From Acidobacteriaceae bacterium (lineage in GTDB: Bacteria > Acidobacteriota > Terriglobia > Terriglobales > Acidobacteriaceae), in the NCBI GenBank assembly GCA_003140075.1, contig PLIO01000111.1, forward strand, positions 11,301 to 52,834: DNA of 41,534 bases. Reading direction: 5' to 3'. The notes beneath the pieces were generated by a model. That model ran no database searches, was not told the DNA's origin, and worked only from the letters and a program-made list of their open reading frames with translations. Shown piece by piece: positions 34,772-41,534 of the stretch; within the stretch, counting starts at the first letter, position 1, and each line of letters starts with the position of its first letter. The position numbers and the translations under genes were made by a program.

Positions 34772-34846
34772 GGGCGCTTAACTCAGCGGTAGAGTGCCAT
34801 CTTCACACGGTGGAAGTCATAGGTTCGAATCCTATAGCGCCCACCA
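34772..34846 (+). tRNA. tRNA-Val (anticodon CAC)
   Basis: A full cloverleaf is present. The acceptor GGGCGCT (34772-34778) pairs with AGCGCCC (34836-34842). The D stem is ACTC/GAGT and the anticodon stem CCATC/GGTGG with loop TTCACAC (anticodon CAC, codon GTG). The T arm is ATAGG-TTCGAAT-CCTAT. The 3' CCA is encoded at 34844-34846. No integrase or second attachment-like copy lies beside it. Confidence 0.95.
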
Positions 34847-34950
34847 TTAAGTCACAGCCTATGACGATCTTCTCTTGGCTGCCCCGTCTTGGTTGGGGCC
34901 GAAGTTGTCACCACATGCTCGTTCCCTAAACTTCTGCGAGGAGACGCAAT

Positions 34951-35463
34951 ATGATTCTCGGCATGACGACCGCGACCTACACTCTCGTGCACGTAGTGAT
35001 CAGCCTGATCGGGATCGTCTCGGGGCTGGTTGTAATGTATGGGTTACTCGCCGGCAAGCGGCTGGACGGCTGGACTGGGCTGTTTCTGGCTACCACTGTG
35101 GCTACCAGCGTCAGTGGGTTTGGCTTTCCAGTTGATCATCTTCTGCCTTCGCACATCGTGGGAATCATCTCCCTGGTGGCGCTGGCGGTTGCGATTCTGG
35201 GACGTTACGCATTTCACAGGGCCGGCGCCTGGGGCCGGACCTATGTGATCTCCGCTGCCATCGCTCTCTACCTGAACGTCTTCGTCCTGGTCGCGCAGTC
35301 GTTCCAGAAGGTGCCGGCGCTGAAGGCGCTGGCTCCGACGCAGAGAGAGCCGCCTTTCCTGATCGCGCAACTTGTGGTGATGGCGCTCTTCGTCGTGCTT
35401 ACCATCTTCGCCGCGAAGAGGTTTCGCGAGGAGCCGGCCAGCCCACGCGCACGCGCTGCCTAA
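34951..35463 (+). CDS. Four-helix integral membrane protein of unknown function
   Basis: 170 residues with four hydrophobic helices: LVHVVISLIGIVSGLVVMYGLL, GLFLATTVATSVSGFGF, IVGIISLVALAVAILGRYAF, and VISAAIALYLNVFVLVAQSF. A fifth hydrophobic stretch (FLIAQLVVMALFVVLTIFAA) near the C terminus could make five. No cofactor ligands are obvious. GAGGAG lies 7 nt before the start. It follows tRNA-Val by about 100 bases and is convergent with the PQQ-type dehydrogenase. No family was assigned. Confidence 0.85.
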   Translation: MILGMTTATYTLVHVVISLIGIVSGLVVMYGLLAGKRLDGWTGLFLATTVATSVSGFGFPVDHLLPSHIVGIISLVALAVAILGRYAFHRAGAWGRTYVISAAIALYLNVFVLVAQSFQKVPALKALAPTQREPPFLIAQLVVMALFVVLTIFAAKRFREEPASPRARAA

Positions 35464-35512
35464 GCAGGGTTGCTTTCCAATCGTCCGGTTTCGGACGAGC
35501 GAGTCAGCCTCA

Positions 35513-37174
35513 TCACTTTCCGGTGTGGCTGACTCTCCAGACCGAGTTCGATCCGTCGTCGCTCACCAGCAGCGAACCGTCCGGAGCTACGGTGACGCCC
35601 ACGGGACGCCCCCAAACGTTGCCATCGGGCAGCACGAAGCCGGTGAGGAAGTCTTCATACTCGCCGCTGGCGTGGCCGCTCTGGTGCAACGGCACACGGA
35701 TCACTTCGTAGCCCACGCGCACCGCCTTGTTCCAGGAGCCGTGTTCGGAGGCGAAAATGTCTCCCTTGAACTCGGCCGGGAATTGCTGGCCCTCATAGAA
35801 AGTGAATTCCAGCGACGCATTGTGCGGCTGCAGCAGCACATCCGGCACGATCGCCTTATCCCTCAACTCCGGATGTTTGCCTTGATGCCGCGGGTCCTGA
35901 TGCGCTCCGATGTACCACCACGGCCAGCCGTAGAATCCGCCTTCCTCGACGTGCGTGATGTAATCCGGCACCAGATTGTCGCCCAGCGCATCGCGCTCAT
36001 TCACCGAGCACCACAACTCCCCGGTCTGCGGACTCACTTCGATTCCGCCGCCTGCATTGCGAATGCCGTAGGCATACACGCTCAGCTTGCAGTTTGCGGG
36101 ATCACAGACCAGAATATCGGCGCGATCTTTTTCCCGGGGATGGGTGTCGGGGTCATCCACGTTCGAGCCCGATCCTACCGCGACAAACATTTTCTTGCCG
36201 TCCTCGGAGAAGGCCAACGCCCGTGTCCAGTGCCCGCTTCCAGACGGCAGGTCGGCGATGTGTTCCGGAGCGGCACTCGCCTTCAAGTCCCCGTTGTGAT
36301 AAGGAAAGCGAACCACCTCGTTGGTATTGCCCACATACAACCACCGCGGATCGGGACCAGGAGGATAAAAAGCCAAGCCATACGGCTGTTTCAGACCGCT
36401 CGCGAAAATGGCCGACTGCTCGGGCTTCCCGTCGCTGGTCAGCCCGCGAAAAACTCGAATGCGTCCCGGATCACTCTCCGTAAGGAAAATGTCGCCGTTC
36501 GGGGCGGTGCGCAGAGTGCGGGGATTGTCGAGTCCCGCGGCATACAACTCAACTTTGAATCCGGCTGGCGCCACCGGCCACGCGTTTTCCGGCCGCGCCA
36601 CCAGGTCCGGACCGTTGTCCGCCGATTGCGTCGCATAGGGTTGCGGCAAATCCTTTACGGTGATCTTGTGGACCGTTCCTGGCTTCTCGTAGCGGAAATC
36701 GGTGAACGGCGGCGTCGGAGGTGGCGCTTTGAACTTCGAGGTGCGCATGTCGGCTGGCGCGGGCGTGCTTGCCTCCTGCGCAGGATTCGCGGCTCCCATC
36801 GACTTGACGTAGGTCACGAGCTGCCAGCGTTGCTTCGCCGGCAGGGTTGCCCAGGAGGGCATCCCGTTGTCCTTGTCACCCCGCGTGATGAACCAGAACA
36901 CTTCACCTGGCTTCACGGAATCGAGTTTGCCATTCACCAGCGACGGCACGTTGCCCGTGCCCTTGCCCACCCTGCCATGGCATGACAGGCAGTTGCGTGC
37001 ATACAGCCGCTTTCCCGCTTGCACGGCCGCATCCTGGCCTTCGTAGGGATTCTTGGTCGCCTGGGCCGAAGCCGGCGCGTTGTGGAACTTCGTATCGACA
37101 TCGGCAGCGAGCAGCAGGGCTGCCGGCAAGAGAATCGCCGCCGCAGTGAGGTATGAATTGGCAAACGTGCGCAT
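35513..37174 (-). CDS. Exported cytochrome c/PQQ-dependent (sorbosone-type) dehydrogenase fusion
   Basis: 553 residues. Sec signal (AAAILLPAALLLA), then a c-type cytochrome domain with CLSCH (Cys62, Cys65, His66) and a likely axial Met105 in GMPSW. A proline-rich linker precedes a six-bladed propeller of the soluble glucose/sorbosone dehydrogenase type (GFKVELYAAGLDNPRTLRTAPNGDIFLTES, ASGLKQPYGLAFYP, GFYGWPWWYIG, VTVAPDGSLLVSDDGSNSVWRV). It probably oxidises a sugar or alcohol in the periplasm and passes electrons to the fused heme. It lies about 106 bases after the formate dehydrogenase gamma gene on the same strand, so it may share the transcript. The substrate is unknown. Confidence 0.9.
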   Translation of the reverse strand: MRTFANSYLTAAAILLPAALLLAADVDTKFHNAPASAQATKNPYEGQDAAVQAGKRLYARNCLSCHGRVGKGTGNVPSLVNGKLDSVKPGEVFWFITRGDKDNGMPSWATLPAKQRWQLVTYVKSMGAANPAQEASTPAPADMRTSKFKAPPPTPPFTDFRYEKPGTVHKITVKDLPQPYATQSADNGPDLVARPENAWPVAPAGFKVELYAAGLDNPRTLRTAPNGDIFLTESDPGRIRVFRGLTSDGKPEQSAIFASGLKQPYGLAFYPPGPDPRWLYVGNTNEVVRFPYHNGDLKASAAPEHIADLPSGSGHWTRALAFSEDGKKMFVAVGSGSNVDDPDTHPREKDRADILVCDPANCKLSVYAYGIRNAGGGIEVSPQTGELWCSVNERDALGDNLVPDYITHVEEGGFYGWPWWYIGAHQDPRHQGKHPELRDKAIVPDVLLQPHNASLEFTFYEGQQFPAEFKGDIFASEHGSWNKAVRVGYEVIRVPLHQSGHASGEYEDFLTGFVLPDGNVWGRPVGVTVAPDGSLLVSDDGSNSVWRVSHTGK

Positions 37175-37280
37175 GAATCCTCTCAGAGATTATTTGCATT
37201 TCCGGAATCTTACCTGAGACTTTGGATGCACAAGGAACGCGTGCGGATTGCGCAAAGTGAAACTGCTCTGGGTTCAGCTT

Positions 37281-38033
37281 CTAGTTCGGTCCCCGCGGGG
37301 CGTTCTGCCGCTGGCGTGCCTTCTCGTAGTCCTCCCGCGGATCGCGTCCGGTCACCTTCTTGTACCACGCAGGATGGAATGTCCACGCCCACGCTTCGCT
37401 GACCACGCCGCGGGTCATGGAATGAAAAGTTCCGGGCTCGCCAATCGTGCTCAGATAAATGTGGATGAAGATTCCGCCCAGCATGATGATGGCAGAAATA
37501 TCGTGCAGCACATAACTGATGGCCACGGCGAGGGCGCCGAACGTGCGCGCGCCCATCCAAAGAACAATTCCGGTGATCAGGTAGACTGTGCAGCCAACGA
37601 CGATCTCCCAGAACATCGCTTTCTGGCCGGCGTTGAAGAACCCTGTATCGGGCGGTTCAAGCGTCTCCTCGCCGCTGACAACTCTTCTTATATTGCGTAT
37701 CCATTTCGTATCGCCCGGGCCCCACAGCATGGGCGCAAGCCAGTTCAGCATCTGCAGAAAAAAGAAAAAAACGAACGCCACTCCGAAATAGGGATGCAGA
37801 ATTCGGCTCAGCGGTCCGCCGCCAAAGATGGGTGCGAACCAGCGGAACAGCCACGGTAAATAAATTCCGAAGCCGGTGAACAACGCGAGAAAGAAAAACA
37901 GCGCAACCGCCCAATGCAGCACGCGCGTGTATACAGGATGCCGCAGCAACTCACCGCGATGGACCTCAGTACGTCCTATGGAATCGAAAGTGCGCCGCGC
38001 CTTTTCGTCGAAGCGGTCAATCGCCGTTCCCAT
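37281..38033 (-). CDS. fdnI: Formate dehydrogenase gamma subunit, cytochrome b556 type
   Basis: 250 residues and about four membrane helices: RVLHWAVALFFFLALFTGF, HPYFGVAFVFFFFLQML, MFWEIVVGCTVYLITGIVLWMG, ISYVLHDISAIIMLGGIFIHIYL. Conserved His residues can ligate two b hemes. It carries electrons from the beta subunit to quinone. The frame is open upstream, but ATG at 38033 has GGAGG before it inside the beta gene and overlaps that gene by 17 bases, which suggests translational coupling. The C-terminal tail is charged. Confidence 0.9.
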   Translation of the reverse strand: MGTAIDRFDEKARRTFDSIGRTEVHRGELLRHPVYTRVLHWAVALFFFLALFTGFGIYLPWLFRWFAPIFGGGPLSRILHPYFGVAFVFFFFLQMLNWLAPMLWGPGDTKWIRNIRRVVSGEETLEPPDTGFFNAGQKAMFWEIVVGCTVYLITGIVLWMGARTFGALAVAISYVLHDISAIIMLGGIFIHIYLSTIGEPGTFHSMTRGVVSEAWAWTFHPAWYKKVTGRDPREDYEKARQRQNAPRGPN

Positions 38034-38922
38034 GCTCGGCCTCCTTTTCCGGCGGCTCCGGCTGCGGCCGCCGCGGCCCCACCGCGACGTAGTGCAGCAG
38101 CACTCCCACGGCTCCAAACAACGCAAAGGTCCCGAGAACCGGCTTGAACAACCACTTCCAGATCGTATAGCTCCATGGAATGGTGGGATTCTTCGGCAGC
38201 CCGCCGTAGCGTTCTGGATCGGTAGCGTCATGCAGAACGTAAATCACGTGCGTGCCGCCGATCGATTGCGGATCGTAAACGCCGGCATTCTCCATGCCAA
38301 AATTTTCCTTCAGTTGTCTCGCCCGCTCGTTGGCGATGAACTTCATGTCATCCTTGCTGCCGAACTTCAAACATCCCGTGGGGCAGGCCTTGATGCAGGC
38401 CGGCTCCAGCCCTTCGCCGACGCGGTCCGAGCACAGCGTGCATTTGTAGACCTTCTTTGTTCCCGGGTTGAATCGCGGAATATTGAAGGGGCAGCCGGAG
38501 ACGCAGAATTCGCAGCCGATGCAGTTCTCCTGGTTGAAGTCCACGATGCCGTTGGTGTACTTCACGATCGCGCCATCGGCGGGACATGCCGCCAGGCATC
38601 CCGGATCGGCGCAGTGCATGCACTGATCTTTTCTCATCAGCCATTGGATCGTTCCGTCTTCGCGCTGGTGCTCGTTGAACTTGATCAGATTCCAGAAGTT
38701 CCAGCGCGTCTCCGGCATCGTCTGGTAGGTGTTGTCAAAAGTGGTCACGCCGAAAGGCATGTCATTCCACTCGACGCACGCCACTTCGCAAGCCTTGCAG
38801 CCGATGCAAGTGGTGGTATCGACCAGCTTGCAAACTTCGTAGTCGCGCTGCATTCCGAGGCCCGGAGACGGCCCCGAATGGCCCGAGATTTTCTCGGTTT
38901 GTAACGCCTTGCGGTCGATCAT
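38017..38922 (-). CDS. fdnH: Formate dehydrogenase beta (4Fe-4S) subunit
   Basis: 301 residues with four cysteine clusters: CIGCKACEVAC, CMHCADPGCLAACP, CIGCEFCVSGCPF and CTLCSDRV...CIKACP. These provide four [4Fe-4S] centres that wire the molybdenum subunit to the membrane cytochrome. A single membrane helix lies near the C terminus (FALFGAVGVLLHYVAV), as in FdnH/FdoH. It is separated from the alpha gene by about 65 bases that hold a palindromic repeat, and it overlaps the gamma gene. Confidence 0.93.
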   Translation of the reverse strand: MIDRKALQTEKISGHSGPSPGLGMQRDYEVCKLVDTTTCIGCKACEVACVEWNDMPFGVTTFDNTYQTMPETRWNFWNLIKFNEHQREDGTIQWLMRKDQCMHCADPGCLAACPADGAIVKYTNGIVDFNQENCIGCEFCVSGCPFNIPRFNPGTKKVYKCTLCSDRVGEGLEPACIKACPTGCLKFGSKDDMKFIANERARQLKENFGMENAGVYDPQSIGGTHVIYVLHDATDPERYGGLPKNPTIPWSYTIWKWLFKPVLGTFALFGAVGVLLHYVAVGPRRPQPEPPEKEAEHGNGD

Positions 38923-38937
38923 AGTCGCTCACTTCTG

Positions 38938-38984
38938 GTAGCGCCGGCATCCTGCCGGCTAAGCCGCCGAGACGGCGGCGCTAC
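38938..38984. repeat. Palindromic repeat in the alpha-beta gap of the formate dehydrogenase operon
   Basis: Outer arms GTAGCGCC (38938-38945) and GGCGCTAC (38977-38984) enclose two inner stems: GCCGGC-ATCCT-GCCGGC and GCCGCC-GAGAC-GGCGGC. This gives a cruciform-like three-way fold. It may stabilise or attenuate the operon mRNA. Confidence 0.6.
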
Positions 38985-38987
38985 GTT

Positions 38988-41534
38988 CTAAACTTTTTCG
39001 ATCTTCACCAAAAACCCTTTGAATTCGGGTGTAAACGCATTCGGATCGATCACCGTCGGCGTCAATTGGTTCGCCAACGTTTTCGCGGTCCTGTCTTCAT
39101 CTTCGGAGATTCCACGGAATCCCCAGTGGATGGGAATGCCGATCTGGAATGTTTCCTTGCCGTCGATCTTCATTGGCCGGATGCGCTTCGTAACCATCGC
39201 TTTCGCAATGTAATGCGCGCGCGCACTGGTGACTCTCACTTTTTCGCCGCCGCGGATGCCCATGCGGTCGGCCAGTTGCGCCGGCACTTCTACAAACGGC
39301 TCCGGCACAAGCTGCACGTTCATGGGATTATTTTTCGTCCAGTAGTGATAATGCTCGGTCAGCCGGTAAGTGGTACAAACCACGTTGTAACCCTGATCCA
39401 CCGTGCCGTACTTATCCATATCGGTTTTGTACTTCTTCACCACTGGATTGTTCGACTGCCCGGGATGCAGCGGATTCGCAATCGGGCTCTCGATAGGCTC
39501 GTAGTATTCGGGGAACGGTCCATCGGCCATCGCGCCCAGCGGCACAAACAACCGCCCGATGCCCTCGGGATTCATGATGAACGGCCCCATGTGATCTTTG
39601 GGAGCGGAGTCCGGTTTGAAGTCCGGAACGTCGCTTCCTGCCCAGCTTTGCTTACCTTCGTCCCACCAAACCAGCCGCCGCTGCGGATCCCACGGCTTGC
39701 CGTTTCCATCGCACGAAGCGCGGTTGTATAGGACGCGGCGGTTCATCGGCCATGACCATCCCCAGTTTGGATAGATACCCAGGCCTGATGGATCATCCGT
39801 TCCCCGCCGTTGCATCAGCGCTCCCGCCTCGGTCCACGATCCGCAATAGATCCAATTGCCCGAAGATGTGGTCCCGTCGTCCTTCAGCCATGCAAAGCCG
39901 GGAAGCTGCTGCCCCGCTTTAATGGTTACATTCGTCTTGGGGTCGGTGATGTCGACGAGCGCCTTGCCGTTAAGCTCCTTCGCTACTTCCGCGAGAGACG
40001 GGTTGTAGGGATTCGTGTACGCGAACGTCGCATTCAGCACCGGATCCGGGAACTTGCCGCCTTCCTTCTGATATAGATCGCGAACTTTTAAGAAGATGGT
40101 CGCCAGAATTTCCTGATCCAGCCGGGCCTCACCCGGCGGAGGCACGGCCACGTTCTTCCATTGCAGCCAGCGCGCCGAATTCACGAACGTTCCATCCTTC
40201 TCGGCGAAGCCCGCGCCCGGCAGCCGGTACACGGTGGTATTGATCTTCTTCTGGTCGTCGGCCGTGATGCCCGGTGCACGCCAGAATTCGCTGGTTTCGT
40301 CGGGATAGATTTCGCAGACCACCAGCCAGTCCGCTTTCTTCAGCGCATCGATATTCTTGTTCGAGTCCGGTCCAATCATCACTCCGTTCATGCCGAAGGC
40401 GAAGATGCCTTTGATCTTGCCTTCGTACATGTCATTCCAGATATTCACCCAGGAATAGTTGCGGTCGATTTTCGGCAGATAATTGAAAGCCCAGTCGTTA
40501 TCCTTGGTCGCTGCCGCACCGTATATCGCCTTCAGGAGCGAGACCGTAAACTTTGGCGTGTTCGAGTAGTAGTTGAACGAGTCCCAGGGCTCCGGTTTCG
40601 AGACGGTCGGCGTGACGCGCTTCAGGTAAGTCGCTAGGTCAACATCATTGGGGTTGGGCATTTTCAAATAGCCGGGCAGGATGTCGAAGATTCCGGCCAT
40701 GTCGGTTGCGCCCTGAATATTCGAGTGCCCGCGCAGCGCGTTCACGCCGCCACCGGCACGCCCCACGTTGCCCATCAGCAATTGCAGCATGGCCGCGGTG
40801 CGAATAATTTGCGTACCGAAGCTGTGCTGCGTCCAGCCCACCGCATAAATAATAGTGGCGACTTTTTTCATGTCGCCATCTTTGCGGACGGAAGTGAACA
40901 GGTCGGCGGCCTTGAGAAATTCGGCCTGCGGAATTCCCGTGATGCGCTCCACCATCTCCGGCGTGTAGCGCTCGTACTGCTTTTTCATCAACTGAAATAC
41001 GCAGCGCGGATGCTGCAAGGAAAGATCGAACGCAATGTTCGGCGGCAGCGTCGGCGGGGGAGGGGGCGTTCCGGGAGCCAAGGGCTTGGCAGCGGTCGCA
41101 GGATGAGAAACAGGCGTGGGCACGACAGGCTTGCCCGCTAAATCTCCGCCTTCTTCATAGTTCCATGTAGATTTGTCGTAAGTCTTTTTCTCCGCATCGA
41201 AGCCGGAGTACAGCCCATCCTCGGGCAACTTGAATCCGTCTTTAATAATGAACGCTGCGTTAGTGTAGTTGACCAGGTAGTCGTGCGCGATGCGGTTGTT
41301 CTGGATGGCGTAGTTAATCACGCCGCCTAGAAAGGCAATATCGCTCCCGGCGCGAATCTGCACGTACATATCCGCATTCGCCGCCGTCCGCGTGAGCCGC
41401 GGGTCTACCACGATGGTTTTGGCGTTGCGGTGAATCTTGGCTTCAATCGCCCACTTAAAGCCGCAAGGATGGTTCTCCGCCGGATTCCCACCCATGATCA
41501 ACATCATGTCGGTGTTCTTGATGTCGATCCAGCC
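38988..41534 (-). CDS. fdnG: Formate dehydrogenase alpha (molybdopterin) subunit, 5' part missing
   Basis: 849 codons are present; the N terminus lies beyond the window edge. The frame continues unbroken to 41534 with GWIDIKNTD before LIMGGNPAENHP, so the internal Met at 41507 is not the start. Molybdopterin oxidoreductase features include VVDPRLTRTAANADMYVQIRAGSD, GWTQHSFGTQIIRTAAMLQLLMGNVGRAGGGVNALRGHSN, and a C-terminal dinucleotide-binding domain (ERMGIRGGEKVRV-like segment). The Cys/Sec molybdenum ligand, the N-terminal 4Fe-4S site and any Tat signal are outside, so selenocysteine use cannot be judged. A Pro-rich insert lies at about 41060-41130. It is the first visible gene of the operon with beta and gamma subunits. 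Confidence 0.92.
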   Translation of the reverse strand, partial: GWIDIKNTDMMLIMGGNPAENHPCGFKWAIEAKIHRNAKTIVVDPRLTRTAANADMYVQIRAGSDIAFLGGVINYAIQNNRIAHDYLVNYTNAAFIIKDGFKLPEDGLYSGFDAEKKTYDKSTWNYEEGGDLAGKPVVPTPVSHPATAAKPLAPGTPPPPPTLPPNIAFDLSLQHPRCVFQLMKKQYERYTPEMVERITGIPQAEFLKAADLFTSVRKDGDMKKVATIIYAVGWTQHSFGTQIIRTAAMLQLLMGNVGRAGGGVNALRGHSNIQGATDMAGIFDILPGYLKMPNPNDVDLATYLKRVTPTVSKPEPWDSFNYYSNTPKFTVSLLKAIYGAAATKDNDWAFNYLPKIDRNYSWVNIWNDMYEGKIKGIFAFGMNGVMIGPDSNKNIDALKKADWLVVCEIYPDETSEFWRAPGITADDQKKINTTVYRLPGAGFAEKDGTFVNSARWLQWKNVAVPPPGEARLDQEILATIFLKVRDLYQKEGGKFPDPVLNATFAYTNPYNPSLAEVAKELNGKALVDITDPKTNVTIKAGQQLPGFAWLKDDGTTSSGNWIYCGSWTEAGALMQRRGTDDPSGLGIYPNWGWSWPMNRRVLYNRASCDGNGKPWDPQRRLVWWDEGKQSWAGSDVPDFKPDSAPKDHMGPFIMNPEGIGRLFVPLGAMADGPFPEYYEPIESPIANPLHPGQSNNPVVKKYKTDMDKYGTVDQGYNVVCTTYRLTEHYHYWTKNNPMNVQLVPEPFVEVPAQLADRMGIRGGEKVRVTSARAHYIAKAMVTKRIRPMKIDGKETFQIGIPIHWGFRGISEDEDRTAKTLANQLTPTVIDPNAFTPEFKGFLVKIEKV

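Noticed and set aside
34772-34846. tRNA-Val as an integration site of a genomic island
   Set aside because: No integrase and no partial duplicate of the tRNA 3' end is seen downstream.
35525-36985. Long plus-strand open frame opposite the PQQ-type dehydrogenase
   Set aside because: It is the antisense shadow of a clear enzyme gene in GC-rich DNA, without domain signatures of its own.
41508-41534. Start of the formate dehydrogenase alpha gene at 41507
   Set aside because: The frame runs open to the window edge with family-like residues, and the N-terminal cofactor region is missing, so the true start lies outside.

Overview
The window looks like a chromosomal segment of a soil Acidobacteriota (Terriglobia/Koribacter-like). 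This is an inference from GC-rich coding, large Ser/Thr kinases, an M13 peptidase, an imuA-imuB-dnaE2 mutasome, DUF2911 and DUF3106 proteins, and a dense load of short interspersed repeats. No rRNA, CRISPR array or intact transposase was seen. There is one tRNA, tRNA-Val(CAC).

Layout. 0.5-3.5 kb: a tight mannose-phosphate operon of phosphomannose isomerase, a eukaryotic-type phosphomannomutase-like HAD protein and a GH130 mannoside phosphorylase-like protein. 3.7-12.3 kb: a divergent signalling locus, with a Ser/Thr kinase with TolB/FlgO-like and TPR regions on the minus strand facing a metallo-beta-lactamase-like protein and a 1789-residue kinase/AAA/solenoid/GAF/class III cyclase fusion. 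12.3-16.5 kb: a structured repeat element, an unrecognised 444-residue protein, and a convergent phosphoesterase (PF04185-like) with five N-terminal FDP repeats. 16.8-22.1 kb: phoU, a four-helix-bundle (S23/Avd-like) gene framed by inverted heptad arrays, a PhoB-like regulator, and PEP carboxylase. 22.3-25.6 kb: a frameshifted secreted M13 peptidase and a secreted DUF2911/TPR protein. 25.7-31.9 kb: imuA-imuB-dnaE2. 31.9-34.5 kb: a minus-strand ECF sigma/anti-sigma/DUF3106 operon and a small membrane protein. 34.8-35.5 kb: tRNA-Val and a four-helix membrane protein. 35.5 kb to the end: on the minus strand, formate dehydrogenase alpha (cut by the window edge), beta and gamma subunits, followed by a cytochrome c/PQQ-dehydrogenase-like fusion.

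The most unusual signal is the repeat system. Arrays with a 7-bp period (ACTGAGA or ACTGGNN units; one ATTGAGTC array has an 8-bp period) occur as inverted pairs. They frame the four-helix-bundle gene, form a near-empty hairpin behind the phoB-like gene, fill both junctions of the imu operon up to or including the next start codon, and lie in frame inside imuB and dnaE2. A second family (GTCATYCYGAGC ends) is inserted in frame in the PHP domain of dnaE2 and also appears between genes. I propose, as inference, that the four-helix-bundle gene plus inverted heptad arrays is a mobile unit and that the empty hairpins are its non-coding relatives.
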